Assembly: GCF_000613725.1 (NCBI RefSeq)
Contig: NZ_BAJN01000015.1
Span: 1 to 64,000 of the forward strand
Reading direction: 5' to 3'
DNA length: 64,000 nt
From: Hoylesella pleuritidis JCM 14110
Lineage (GTDB): Bacteria; Bacteroidota; Bacteroidia; Bacteroidales; Bacteroidaceae
A program made the translations under genes and the position numbers. The notes beneath the pieces were generated by a model. The model saw nothing but the letters and a program-made list of their open reading frames with translations. It was not told where the DNA came from and did not search any database. Positions within the stretch are counted from its first letter, which is position 1; each line of letters starts with the position of its first letter. Shown piece after piece: positions 26,665-35,503 of the stretch.

Positions 26665-28449
26665 TTATATTGCCTCAGTAGCTGCCTTTAACCACGCTTT
26701 TTCGGATGCATCGAGATGCGGAGCAAGACGCTCATATACTGTTCGATGGTAGGCATTGAGCCACGCTACCTCCTCGGCTGACAGCATTTCGCGGATAATC
26801 GGAGTCTTATCGATGGGACAAAGCGTGAGCGCTTCAAACTGCAAAAACTCTCCGAAGTCGGTCGATTTGTATGGAACAGCGAGCAGCGTGTTCTCGATTC
26901 GCACGCCAAACTTGCCTGCGAGATAGATGCCGGGCTCGTCGGTCACGGTCATTCCGGCCACAATCGGGGCAGGGCGCCACTCCATTCTGATTTGGTGCGG
27001 ACCCTCATGCACGTTGAGATAACTGCCTACGCCGTGCCCCGTTCCGTGCAGATAATTGAGCCCCTCACGCCACATCGCCTCGCGGGCGAGGATGTCTAAC
27101 TGCGTGCCTGACGCGCCTGCGGGGAACTTGCAGCGCTGAAGCCGGATATATCCTTTCAACACCAGGGTATAAACTCGGCGCTGTTCATCAGTAATCGGAC
27201 CGAGGGCAATAGTGCGGGTAATATCGGTCGTGCCGTCTTCATACTGTGCGCCACTGTCTATCAACACCAATCCACGAGGCTCTACGGCGACATCGGTCTC
27301 GGGCGTAGCCTCATAATGCACGATGGCGCCGTGCTGTTCATACCCCACAATCGTATCGAACGAGATACCTTTAAATAAAGGTTGCTCTGCACGCAGACCC
27401 GTCAACATCTCGTCTAACGACATTTCGGTCTGTCCGCCGGCCTCAACGGCGGGCTTCAACCAGTGCAGAAACTTGACCATCGCAATACTATCGCGCAGCA
27501 TCGCACGATGAAAGCCTGCGATTTCAGCTTCGTTCTTCACGGCTTTCAGCGAGGGAACGGGCGATGCCGCAGCCACAATCTGCTTCACGCGAGGCGCGTG
27601 AAAGAGCGTGTCGTTGAGCCGGTCGGGATCCAAAAGAATATTATATTCGTCGTAGTAGGCCACCCCTTTCCGCACGTCGGCATAATCATCGATGCCCACT
27701 CCCTCGCCTTTGAGGTAGGAAACGACCTCGGGCGTGAGTTTGTCGGGGTCGATATAGAGCGTGACTTGCGTGGAAGAGATGAGCAGATAAGCTACGAACA
27801 CGGGATTGCAATGCACGTCTGAACCGCGGAGATTGAGTATCCAAGCAATATCATCGAGTGCAGATACAAGCGTTCCGTCGGCGTGTTGCGCACGCAAAGC
27901 CTTGCGCACACGTTCTATTTTAAATGCAGTGCGCTCGCCGGCAAACTCCATCGGGTGAACGACCACTTTATTCTTGGGTATCGCAGGACGGTCTTTCCAG
28001 ATGTATTCAAGCGGATCAAAGTTGGTGCGAACAGTGATTCCGCCTTGCTCGCGCAGATCTCTACGCAGCTGTTCGACAAAAGAATGGGAGCACACCCAGC
28101 CGTCGACGCCCACCTCGGTGAGGTCAGACGTTTGGAGTTCACGACCGATCCATTCGGCGATGGTCGGCGTCCCGTCAATCCGTTCTTTCATCAACGTAAA
28201 GTCGGAACCTTGCAACTGGTCGGCAGCAGCAATGAAATAACGCGAGTCTGTCCACAGAGCTGCGCTGTGCATTGTAACCACCGCCGTGCCCGCCGAGCCG
28301 TTGAAGCCCGATATCCATCGGCGACCCATCCAGTGGTCAGGCACATATTCGCCGCTATGTGGGTCTGTACTGGGGAATATAAACGCTGCAAGATGTTCGC
28401 GATGCATTACTTCGCGGAGTTCGGAAAGCCTGTCTTGAATCGTTTTCAT
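26665..28449 (-). CDS. Xaa-Pro aminopeptidase (M24B, aminopeptidase P family)
   Basis: A 594-residue cytoplasmic metallopeptidase that removes N-terminal residues before proline. It has the three-domain long form: two creatinase-like N-terminal domains (about 1-310) and the M24 pita-bread catalytic domain. Metal ligands are visible in LIDSGAQYEDGTTDITRT (two Asp), LHGTGHGVGSYLNVHEGP (His), VTDEPGIYL (Glu) and FGVRIENTLLA (Glu). The C-terminal extension (ALTLCPIDKTPIIREMLSAEEVAWLNAYH) is typical of this long form. Confidence 0.94.
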   Translation of the reverse strand: MKTIQDRLSELREVMHREHLAAFIFPSTDPHSGEYVPDHWMGRRWISGFNGSAGTAVVTMHSAALWTDSRYFIAAADQLQGSDFTLMKERIDGTPTIAEWIGRELQTSDLTEVGVDGWVCSHSFVEQLRRDLREQGGITVRTNFDPLEYIWKDRPAIPKNKVVVHPMEFAGERTAFKIERVRKALRAQHADGTLVSALDDIAWILNLRGSDVHCNPVFVAYLLISSTQVTLYIDPDKLTPEVVSYLKGEGVGIDDYADVRKGVAYYDEYNILLDPDRLNDTLFHAPRVKQIVAAASPVPSLKAVKNEAEIAGFHRAMLRDSIAMVKFLHWLKPAVEAGGQTEMSLDEMLTGLRAEQPLFKGISFDTIVGYEQHGAIVHYEATPETDVAVEPRGLVLIDSGAQYEDGTTDITRTIALGPITDEQRRVYTLVLKGYIRLQRCKFPAGASGTQLDILAREAMWREGLNYLHGTGHGVGSYLNVHEGPHQIRMEWRPAPIVAGMTVTDEPGIYLAGKFGVRIENTLLAVPYKSTDFGEFLQFEALTLCPIDKTPIIREMLSAEEVAWLNAYHRTVYERLAPHLDASEKAWLKAATEAI

Positions 28450-28670
28450 ACATCAATTTTTGGTTTTAACGGCGCTAAATTAAACAATAAATCCGATGCC
28501 GACAAATGATTCGCAACATAAAATCTTAACGCCACCCACATTTATCAGAATCTTGGCCGGCAACCGCTTGCAGACTCGGTTTTGCCAAATCGAGATAGCA
28601 AAGCGCATCACTTTTAGATTTTATAACAAATAAAAACCACGCGAAAAGCAGTCCGTCATTGTTTTTTTTG

Positions 28671-28678
28671 TAATTTTG
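28671..28678 (+). promoter_or_regulatory. -7 box TAATTTTG of the malate dehydrogenase gene
   Basis: It lies 48 bp before the ATG. No well-spaced -33 element is visible. Confidence 0.5.
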
Positions 28679-28726
28679 TGCGTGCCGAGAAGAAACATTA
28701 TTCAACACTAAAAATAATAAACAAAT

Positions 28727-29719
28727 ATGGCTTTTTTAACTAACGAGAAGTTAACAATCGTCGGAGCAGCCGGTATGATCGGCTCGAATATGGTTCAGAC
28801 AGCCCTCACGATGGGTCTGACAAGTGACATTTGCCTTTACGATGTATTCTCGCCCGAGGGTGTGGCAGAGGAAATGCGCCAGAGCGGATTCGGTGATGTG
28901 AAGATCACTGCGACCACAGACGCACGCGAAGCATTTACAAACGCAAAATATATCATATCTTCCGGCGGTGCACCCCGTAAGGCCGGAATGACCCGCGAAG
29001 ACCTTTTGAAAGGCAATTGTGAAATTGCCGAGGGTCTGGGTAAGAACATCAAGCAGTATTGTCCGGATGTAAAGCACGTGATTATCATATTCAATCCTGC
29101 CGACTTAACAGGTCTTGTAACATTGCTTTACTCGGGTTTGAAGCCCTCGCAGGTAACAACGTTGGCCGCATTAGACTCGACTCGCTTGCAGAGCGCATTG
29201 GCTAAGAAATTCAACGTAATGCAAAGCGAAGTGAAAGGTTGCGCTACTTATGGCGGACACGGCGAGCAAATGGCAGTCTTCGGGTCGAAAGTGACCATCG
29301 ACGGAAAGCCTCTTACCGAGATAATCGGTACACCCGCGTTCCCCAAAGAGGAGTGGGAGCAGATGAAAACAGACGTCACCAAGGGCGGTGCTAAGATTAT
29401 CGAACTGCGCGGACGTTCATCTTTCCAAAGCCCGGCATACCTCTCCGTCGAGATGATTCGCTCGGTGATGGGCGGTGAACCGTTCCGTTTCCCCGTCGGA
29501 ACATATGTCAAGACCGACAAGTACGACCATATTATGATGGCAATGAAGACCACACTCGACACCACGGGCGCTCATTTCGAGGTGCCGCAGGGTACTGCCG
29601 AGGAGAACGCCAAGCTCGACGCAAGTTACGAACACTTGTGCAAGATGCGCGATGAGTTGATAACACTCAATATCGTTCCGCCCGTATCGGAATGGAACAC
29701 AGTCAATCCAAATCTTTAA
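28727..29719 (+). CDS. mdh: Malate dehydrogenase
   Basis: NAD-dependent oxidoreductase linking malate and oxaloacetate; in Bacteroidales it serves the reductive branch leading to fumarate and succinate. The 330-residue protein has the Rossmann glycine motif TIVGAAGMIGS, the ISSGGAPRKAGMTREDLL substrate loop, the NPADLTGL motif, and the ATYGGHGEQM catalytic His region. It is a single gene with its own promoter and terminator. Confidence 0.93.
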   Translation: MAFLTNEKLTIVGAAGMIGSNMVQTALTMGLTSDICLYDVFSPEGVAEEMRQSGFGDVKITATTDAREAFTNAKYIISSGGAPRKAGMTREDLLKGNCEIAEGLGKNIKQYCPDVKHVIIIFNPADLTGLVTLLYSGLKPSQVTTLAALDSTRLQSALAKKFNVMQSEVKGCATYGGHGEQMAVFGSKVTIDGKPLTEIIGTPAFPKEEWEQMKTDVTKGGAKIIELRGRSSFQSPAYLSVEMIRSVMGGEPFRFPVGTYVKTDKYDHIMMAMKTTLDTTGAHFEVPQGTAEENAKLDASYEHLCKMRDELITLNIVPPVSEWNTVNPNL

Positions 29720-29753
29720 TTAAAGGTATTTTTTCTAAGTACGAAGATGAAAG

Positions 29754-29788
29754 AAACCCGGGAAGTTGTTTGAAACTTTCCGGGTTTT
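29754..29788 (+). terminator. Rho-independent terminator after mdh
   Basis: AAACCCGG-AAGTT pairs with AACTTTCCGGGTTT around a short loop, and a T run follows. Confidence 0.8.
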
Positions 29789-29851
29789 ATGATGTTCGGT
29801 CGCGCAATGGCAGCTAACGCACGATACGTTTTTTGAAAAACGGCAAACCGG

Positions 29852-31183
29852 TCAGAGCAATTCGGGCAACCCAGAGAGATGGATGCCGTTGCTTCCTTTA
29901 ATCAGAATATAGAATCCCTCGGGGCGATGGGCGCAGAGGGCAGCCTTGACTTCCTCCACATTTGCAAACTTGCGGAAACGGCATTCGATTCTGCTGAACT
30001 CCTCGCCCACCAACCACACCTCCTCAAAGGGCAACGTTTCAAGCAGCGAAACAACCTTTGCGTGCTCTTCAAGGCTTTGCTTTCCCAGTTCGCGCATATC
30101 CCCAAGAATAGCCATTTTAGGGCCGACGGCCATATCGCGAAAGTTGAGCAAGGCTGCGTTCATACTCGTCGGGTTGGCATTGTAAGCATCCATTATCAGA
30201 TGATTGTGCACCGTTTCTTCTAACTGTGAACGGTTGTTGCCGGGAATATAACGCGCAAGTGCATTGCCGATCTGTGCAGCCGACACGCCAAAATGTGTGC
30301 CGATGCTGATGGCTGCGAGCATATTGTCGAGATTATAAGCCCCAATCAAGTGGGTCCGGACATCGTTCCAATCTGCGGATTTACCCTCTTCGCGCCAACG
30401 AAAGTGTAGGAACGGGGCACAATCTATCACCTCACCGTGAAACCGAATGCCGTCTTCCTTCCCCTGTCCATAGGTGATGCATCGAACGCCGGGACAATGA
30501 TCACGGCGCATCTCACCCAGAAACGCGTTGTCGGCATTGATAAAGATGAGTCCGTCGGGGCGTCGCACCTGCATAAAATCATAGAGTTCGGCCTTGGTTC
30601 TCATCACCCCTTCAAAACTGCCGAAGCCTTGCAGATGGGCTTTCCCCACATTGGTGACGAGAGCAAAATCAGGCTCTGCGATGTCGACGAGCGTGCGGAT
30701 ATCGCCCGGATGACTCGCTCCCATCTCCACAACAGCCAATTCGTGTTCGCGGGTAAGCCTCAGCAGCGTCTTGGGTACACCTATATCATTATTGAAATTG
30801 CCCTCGGTAAAGAGCACGTTATACTTTTCGGCCAGCACGGCAGATACCAGTTCCTTGGTGGTTGTCTTGCCGTTGGTACCCGTTATGCCGATAACCGGCG
30901 TGCCGAGTGTACGCCGATGATAGTTGGCCAGCTGTTGGAGTGTTTTCAGACAGTCGTCTACGAGGATAAGCCGCGAGTCTTCAACGCTGCGACGGGCCGT
31001 GTCTTCGTCGATAACGGCATAAGAACAGCCCTGCTCCAAAGCCTTTTCGGCAAAGTGATTGCCATTGAACGATGCGCCTTTCAATGCGAAAAAGATACTT
31101 CCTTCGGGGCAATTGCGGCTGTCGGTCGTGACCGTCGGGTGAGCAACGAACAGTTTGTAAAGTTCTGATATTTCCATTGTCAA
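29852..31183 (-). CDS. murF: UDP-N-acetylmuramoyl-tripeptide--D-alanyl-D-alanine ligase
   Basis: MurF adds D-Ala-D-Ala to UDP-MurNAc-tripeptide, the last cytoplasmic step of peptidoglycan precursor synthesis. The 443-residue protein has the N-terminal DSRNCPEGSIFFAL segment, the ATP-binding GITGTNGKTTTKELV near residue 98, the central TNVGKAHLQGFGS, and the C-terminal DAYNANPTSMNAAL and AILGDMRELG motifs. A minus-strand -7 box (CAAAAGTA, 31212-31219) lies 29 bp upstream. It stands apart from the usual mra cluster. Confidence 0.94.
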   Translation of the reverse strand: MTMEISELYKLFVAHPTVTTDSRNCPEGSIFFALKGASFNGNHFAEKALEQGCSYAVIDEDTARRSVEDSRLILVDDCLKTLQQLANYHRRTLGTPVIGITGTNGKTTTKELVSAVLAEKYNVLFTEGNFNNDIGVPKTLLRLTREHELAVVEMGASHPGDIRTLVDIAEPDFALVTNVGKAHLQGFGSFEGVMRTKAELYDFMQVRRPDGLIFINADNAFLGEMRRDHCPGVRCITYGQGKEDGIRFHGEVIDCAPFLHFRWREEGKSADWNDVRTHLIGAYNLDNMLAAISIGTHFGVSAAQIGNALARYIPGNNRSQLEETVHNHLIMDAYNANPTSMNAALLNFRDMAVGPKMAILGDMRELGKQSLEEHAKVVSLLETLPFEEVWLVGEEFSRIECRFRKFANVEEVKAALCAHRPEGFYILIKGSNGIHLSGLPELL

Positions 31184-31309
31184 TGTCTGCTGAATGGTCT
31201 TTATACTCCTGCAAAAGTAGTAAAATTCCTGTAATCCGTCTGCATCTGCCCCTCGATTTATTCATTTTCGCTGCGCACCCCACGATTTAAATATCTTTTA
31301 TCTCATCTT

Positions 31310-31341
31310 TTTGGGGGATTCTCAACATTTTGTTACCTTTG
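31310..31341 (+). promoter_or_regulatory. Promoter of folP-cdaA
   Basis: TTTG (31310-31313) and TACCTTTG (31334-31341) with 20 bp between them fit the Bacteroidetes consensus exactly. Confidence 0.8.
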
Positions 31342-31363
31342 CAAAAGAGCATAACACAGACAG

Positions 31364-32209
31364 ATGAAAGACTATACGATCAACGTACACGGACGTTTGA
31401 TGGACTTGTCGGAACCCGTTGTGATGGGAATTCTGAACGCGACACCCGACTCGTTTTACGCCGGAAGCCGTGTCCAAACAGATACGGCCATTGCGGCAAG
31501 AGCCCACGAAATTATCGAGCAAGGCGGCAGAATCATCGACATCGGGACCTTTTCTACAAGACCGAATGCGGCAGAAGTGACTGCCGAAGAAGAAATGTCG
31601 CGGATGCGAAGAGCATTACAGATCGTGCGCCGAGAGCTCCCCGAGGCCGTGATTTCGGTCGACACATTCCGCCCCGAAGTAGCACAGATGAGCGTAGAAG
31701 AGTTCGGTGCCGACATCATCAACGACGTTTCGGAAGGCGGAATCACAGGAGTGGCCAACCGACCGTTGGCATCCGAAGCCGCCGAATATCCCGCAATGTT
31801 TCGTATGGCGGCTCGACTCGGCACACCTTATATATTAATGTCTGTTCGGCCCGACCTGCGCGAGATGCTCATTTCGTTTGCACGCGAAGTACAACAGCTG
31901 CGCGATCTCGGCGTGAAAGACATCATCCTCGACCCCGGCTACGGCTTCGGCAAGACATTGGAACAGAATTATCGACTGCTGGCTGAAGCCGAAAGGCTAT
32001 GTGTAATGGAGCTGCCCATCTTGGTGGGCATATCGCGCAAGTCGATGATCTACAAACTCCTCGGCGGCGACCCGACCACATCGCTCAACGGAACAACCGT
32101 GCTCAACACCATCTCTCTTGCCAAAGGAGCCGACATCCTGCGTGTGCACGACGTGCGCGAAGCCGTAGAATGCGTTCGAATTTTCCAAATGATGCAACCC
32201 CACTCATAA
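31364..32209 (+). CDS. folP: Dihydropteroate synthase
   Basis: FolP condenses 4-aminobenzoate with hydroxymethyl-dihydropterin diphosphate in folate synthesis and is the target of sulfonamides. The 281-residue TIM barrel shows VMGILNATPDSFYAGS at the start, GGRIIDIGTFSTRPNA, VISVDTFRPEVA, IINDVSEGG and DPGYGFGKTLEQNY. It is followed 16 bp later by cdaA, an arrangement common in Bacteroidetes. No second folate gene lies near. Confidence 0.94.
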   Translation: MKDYTINVHGRLMDLSEPVVMGILNATPDSFYAGSRVQTDTAIAARAHEIIEQGGRIIDIGTFSTRPNAAEVTAEEEMSRMRRALQIVRRELPEAVISVDTFRPEVAQMSVEEFGADIINDVSEGGITGVANRPLASEAAEYPAMFRMAARLGTPYILMSVRPDLREMLISFAREVQQLRDLGVKDIILDPGYGFGKTLEQNYRLLAEAERLCVMELPILVGISRKSMIYKLLGGDPTTSLNGTTVLNTISLAKGADILRVHDVREAVECVRIFQMMQPHS

Positions 32210-32225
32210 CCCAATACGCTGCAAT

Positions 32226-32993
32226 ATGTTCTTTGAACTTGGCATTAAAGACGTCATCGACATCTTCTTAGTGGCCCTGATGTTATTTTATCTCTACCGA
32301 CTGATGAAGGAAAGCAGGTCGCTTAACGTCTTCATCGGCATCATCGTGTTTATTCTTGTGTGGCTTTTCGTGAGCCAAATCCTTGAAATGCGACTCCTCG
32401 GAAGCATTATGGATAAACTCGTGAGCGTGGGAGTCATCGGATTGATCGTGCTCTTCCAGGAAGAAATTCGCAAGTTTCTATACTCCTTGGGAGCCCATCA
32501 GCGGTTCCGGTTCATCATGAAATTTTTCTCGTCCGACGCCAAAAAGAATGTTGACAAGACAGCCATCCTGCCCATCGTGATGGCTTGTATGAGTATGGCT
32601 AAGGGCAAGGTGGGTGCGCTGATTGTCATAGAGCGAACCACTCCGCTTGATGACATCGTAGAAACGGGCGACATTATCGACGCGAACATCACGCAACGGC
32701 TCATCGAAAACGTATTCTTTAAAAACTCACCGTTGCACGACGGCGCGATGGTTATTTCCAAAAAGCGAATCAAAGCGGCCGGTTGCATCCTGCCTGTATC
32801 GCACAACCAGGATATCCCCAAGTCTTTGGGACTGCGCCATCGGGCTGCTTTGGGAATGTCGCAAACCAGCGATGCTCTTGTGGTCGTCGTCTCCGAAGAG
32901 ACCGGCCGCATAGCCGTGGCCCTCAACGGCACGTTCCACCTGCGGCTGTCGGCAGAAGAATTGGAAAGTGTGCTCACGCAGAATGACTTTTGA
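32226..32993 (+). CDS. cdaA: Diadenylate cyclase CdaA
   Basis: CdaA makes cyclic di-AMP from two ATP at the membrane. The 255-residue protein has three N-terminal transmembrane segments (about residues 10-80), then the DAC domain with the catalytic DGA at 172-174 and RHRAA at 204-208. Length and order match the CdaA/YbbP type. The neighbour folP suggests expression in one operon. No CdaR regulator gene is next to it. Confidence 0.93.
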   Translation: MFFELGIKDVIDIFLVALMLFYLYRLMKESRSLNVFIGIIVFILVWLFVSQILEMRLLGSIMDKLVSVGVIGLIVLFQEEIRKFLYSLGAHQRFRFIMKFFSSDAKKNVDKTAILPIVMACMSMAKGKVGALIVIERTTPLDDIVETGDIIDANITQRLIENVFFKNSPLHDGAMVISKKRIKAAGCILPVSHNQDIPKSLGLRHRAALGMSQTSDALVVVVSEETGRIAVALNGTFHLRLSAEELESVLTQNDF

Positions 32994-33079
32994 AGATTGA
33001 ATAGTGCGCGTCTCAAAACAGAAAAGGACTTGCCGCATATACGACAAGTCTTATATCTATAATTTGCTGTTACGATAAA

Positions 33080-33190
33080 GCACTGGCAATCAATAGGATA
33101 TAATTAACGGTTAAATGCCGTGCGTTTAACCGTTTTTCGCACGACATTCAACCGTTAGTTACCATCCATTTAATCGTTAATCGGTTACCA
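33080..33190 (+). repeat. TTAACGG-type dispersed repeat, copy 6
   Basis: One of the best-preserved copies: ATTAACGGTTAAATGCCG, GCGTTTAACCGTTTTTCGC, ATTCAACCGTTAGTTACC and CATTTAATCGTTAATCGG follow each other at about 22-24 bp spacing. It lies between cdaA and the promoter at 33570. The stretch 33190-33569 contains no supported gene; a minus-strand frame at 33297-33497 ending LELRYL could be the decayed end of an outer membrane protein, but this is too weak to call. Confidence 0.8.
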
Positions 33191-33569
33191 CATATACGCG
33201 TTCCTCTATTGTTCAGCTCTCCACCCCCTAACTCAGAGGGCTAAGACTTCATTCGAATGGGACTTTCCTGTGAAAAAGATGAGGCACAGCGACTGATTAT
33301 AAATAACGTAATTCCAGATCCAATTGAGTAAGACGACCATCTTGTTTCTGATTCCCAAGATGGTGCAGAGGTGTATCACGAGCCGTAGAACCTATACAAA
33401 CCAACCAGCCTAACTGCGGAGTGATACGCCGATCGCCCCCAACACAAGAACCCAGAGAATCTTTGCTCTTTCGTCTGATTACAGTTCGATACACCAATAG
33501 CCTCTACACGGATATATCAAGTGTCCTCTCGTTCTTTCGCCCGACACTTATGTTAATGTATGTTATTAA

Positions 33570-33601
33570 TTTGACAGTCTCATTTTTTTTGTATATATTT
33601 G
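33570..33601 (+). promoter_or_regulatory. Strong consensus promoter with no obvious protein gene
   Basis: TTTG (33570-33573), 20 bp, TATATTTG (33594-33601): a perfect Bacteroidetes promoter. The predicted transcript begins near 33608 and would reach the terminator at 34057-34095. Confidence 0.7.
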
Positions 33602-33607
33602 CTAAAA

Positions 33608-34095
33608 ATATTTGAAAGGGGAATCTCTTTATGATATTATGTCACCCGAAAATCAGATGTATCAAGACCGAAAACAACGAACGAGAACGGGAATCGAATG
33701 AGAACAAACTCTAAACTCAATGTACTAACCCCCTAACACCTATGACAATAAATACACATATCGCACGACACCCTCGGTTGCAGGCACTTATTTCCGTACC
33801 TATGTAATTTGAGGAGATAATCAACTGTTTATTCAATCGACAGAAGGGGATGCCGGAAAGATCATCAAAAAACGGAGAACTCCCGTAGCAATCGGTATTT
33901 CAGCCGTTTGAACGGATTATAAAACAATATATGATTCAGCAGAAATGAGAAATCTCATTATCATAAAAGGGATAACTGGATTGGGTCGGAATCTACGGAT
34001 AAAAGACCCGGCCAACCCGTAGGTAGTAAGTTTTTTTACTGGGTAAAAAGGTTGGTAGGATCTCGTGAGTTGCGAAACTGTACGGGATCCTTTTT
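33608..34095 (+). ncRNA. Candidate structured non-coding RNA or leader transcript
   Basis: The interval lies between a consensus promoter and a strong terminator. It contains only very short frames (for example 27 codons from 33631 and 21 codons from 33741). Its 3' part folds: CTACGG (33997-34002) can pair with CCGTAG (34017-34022), or alternatively CCAACC with GGTTGG around the GTAGTAAG...TTACTGGG segment. I recognise no known RNA family. It may instead be a leader with a small peptide, or a decayed gene. Confidence 0.4.
34057..34095 (+). terminator. Strong rho-independent terminator or attenuator
   Basis: AGGATCTCGT (34057-34066) pairs over 10 bp with ACGGGATCCT (34082-34091), followed by TTTTT. 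No annotated gene lies upstream on this strand for about 1 kb. Confidence 0.75.
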
Positions 34096-34222
34096 GAATA
34101 CCCCTCCCGCTCCGTACAAACTCCCTCTCCGTTCCGCCGTTTTTTCCAAATCGAATCTTGTGTGTAGACCTACATTTCTTATATATTCAGCGAATAAAAG
34201 CAAGGGTATCGGAAAGATTTTA

Positions 34223-34230
34223 TACCTTTG
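34223..34230 (+). promoter_or_regulatory. -7 box TACCTTTG of the VanZ-like gene
   Basis: Located 45 bp before the ATG at 34276; no clear -33 partner. Confidence 0.55.
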
Positions 34231-34275
34231 CAGACACAGAAAAAGAAAGATGCGGACAACTTGAAACTGTAAACA

Positions 34276-34707
34276 ATGAGACGATTATTGAAAAAATACC
34301 CATTGTCTTGCCTGTGTATAGCCCTGATTTGGGTGCTGTGTTTCTGCACGCCGCCGCATACCCCACTCGACGGTGTACAGTTTATGGACAAATGGGTGCA
34401 CACGATAATGTACTTAGGAACGTGTCTGGTGATATGGATCGAGTATCTTCGAGTGCACCGAACGGTAGAATGGAAGCGATTGCTGACGCTGAGCTGGGTA
34501 GCGCTCATCGCAATGAGCGGTCTTATCGAACTGTTGCAGGCTTACTGTACGGGCGGGCGGCGCAGCGGCGATTGGCTGGATTTTGCGGCCAACTCGATAG
34601 GAGCCACGTTGGCACTGCTTATCGGCTGTCTGTTGGCAAGATGTCGCCCCAGACAGAGAAGGGGTAAACAAGGAGGTGAGAGTTGTAGAAACGGCTGTCG
34701 CCCGTGA
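34276..34707 (+). CDS. VanZ family membrane protein
   Basis: A 143-residue protein with four hydrophobic segments (LSCLCIALIWVLCFC, TIMYLGTCLVIWIEYL, LLTLSWVALIAMSGLIELLQ, GATLALLIGCLLA) and the VanZ signatures FMDKWVHTIMYLG and SGLIELLQ...RSGDWLDFAANSIGA. The family takes its name from teicoplanin resistance, but most members have no known role, and there are no van genes here. Its 3' end overlaps the convergent CYTH gene by 89 bp; the last 25 residues (RCRPRQRRGKQGG...) are basic and may not be needed. Confidence 0.82.
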   Translation: MRRLLKKYPLSCLCIALIWVLCFCTPPHTPLDGVQFMDKWVHTIMYLGTCLVIWIEYLRVHRTVEWKRLLTLSWVALIAMSGLIELLQAYCTGGRRSGDWLDFAANSIGATLALLIGCLLARCRPRQRRGKQGGESCRNGCRP

Positions 34708-35119
34708 CTTCATCGCCGATGAAATCGGGTTTTTCAAAGGGTTCGGTTTCACTTTTCAGTTCCACCTCTGCAATGATCAAGCCCTCGTTCAGACCGTAAA
34801 ACTCATCGATTTCAAAGGTATGCCGACCGCTTTTCACTAAATAACGGCGTTTGTCAATGTAACCGCCCTTACAGAGTTTAAACAGGTTTTCGGCCTCGTC
34901 GGGCGTGATTTCCTTTTCAAATTCATAGCGTGTCATTCCGCCGTTTACAGAGCGACTCTTGATGGTAAGATAGGCTTTGTCGTCGCGCATACGCACCCTG
35001 ACGGTGGCACCGTCGGCAGGAATATAGCCCTGTCGTATGCGTACACTTGAAAAGGCGGCCCGTTTGAACGCGTCGCCTTTCCTCACCAAGAATTTTCTTT
35101 CAATCTCCAAGCCGCTCAT
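34619..35119 (-). CDS. CYTH domain protein (inorganic triphosphatase-like)
   Basis: A 166-residue CYTH protein with the defining N-terminal ExExK (EIERKFLV), then RQGYIPADGATVRVRMRDDKAYLTIKS, and acidic residues (EFEKEI, EIDEFYG, IAEVEL) that line the tunnel active site. Bacterial relatives hydrolyse inorganic triphosphate or act as adenylate cyclases; the short single-domain form suggests triphosphatase. The ATG overlaps the stop of the upstream 45-residue gene (TAATG). Confidence 0.87.
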   Translation of the reverse strand: MSGLEIERKFLVRKGDAFKRAAFSSVRIRQGYIPADGATVRVRMRDDKAYLTIKSRSVNGGMTRYEFEKEITPDEAENLFKLCKGGYIDKRRYLVKSGRHTFEIDEFYGLNEGLIIAEVELKSETEPFEKPDFIGDEVTGDSRFYNSHLLVYPFSVWGDILPTDSR

Positions 35120-35256
35120 TATGCCATCATCGAATAAATCAGGAACACGACGGCGAGGGCTATCAATATGCCAAGAACCCAGCCGAAGACTTTCTTTCCC
35201 TGTTGCTCTTGCTTAGCCTCGCGCGCTGCGCGGTGTCGTTTACTTCTTTCACTCAT
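35119..35256 (-). CDS. 45-residue single-pass membrane protein coupled to the CYTH gene
   Basis: The frame encodes MSERSKRHRAAREAKQEQQG, then KKVFGW and one hydrophobic helix ending in YSMMA. The positively charged first half should stay in the cytoplasm. Its stop and the CYTH start share a base (TAATG), typical of translational coupling. No family name is known to me. Confidence 0.6.
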   Translation of the reverse strand: MSERSKRHRAAREAKQEQQGKKVFGWVLGILIALAVVFLIYSMMA

Positions 35257-35321
35257 AGTTTTTCGTTATTTTAGGTTTATTGTTTAGATTGTCCGAATTG
35301 ATTAACGGATAGATAAATGAT

Positions 35322-35444
35322 TCATTCGAGAGACGCGACAAATGCGTCAAAATGCTCCAGGTCAATTTCTTTCAAACGTTCTAAAAGGTCTTGCCTAAGT
35401 CTGAATGTCGTCCACCGTCTTGTTATCTGTCCTGCTGTCTCCAT
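35322..35444 (-). CDS. Possible 40-residue ribbon-helix-helix-like small protein or fragment
   Basis: The frame reads METAGQITRRWTTFRLRQDL, then LERLKEIDLEHFDAFVASLE. The TTFRLRQDLLERLK segment resembles the first strand and helix of Arc/MetJ-type antitoxins, but the second helix is not convincing, so this may be a remnant. It sits between prfB and the small membrane protein gene, where no other coding is seen. Confidence 0.3.
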   Translation of the reverse strand: METAGQITRRWTTFRLRQDLLERLKEIDLEHFDAFVASLE

Positions 35445-35503
35445 ATTATATATGCTCAATCCATAAAGAAAAAGAGAACTCTCCCTTACTCAATGGGGCC
35501 GCT

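Noticed and set aside
33297..33497. 66-codon minus-strand frame ending LELRYL
   Set aside because: The end resembles the last strand of an outer membrane protein, but the rest has no similarity I can name. Too weak for a gene or pseudogene call.
34276..34707. Vancomycin or teicoplanin resistance locus (VanZ-like plus VanX-like proteins)
   Set aside because: The VanZ-like gene and the D-Ala-D-Ala dipeptidase (53281-53952) are 19 kb apart, no VanH/VanA/VanS/VanR is present, and the dipeptidase has a signal peptide, as in wall-recycling enzymes.
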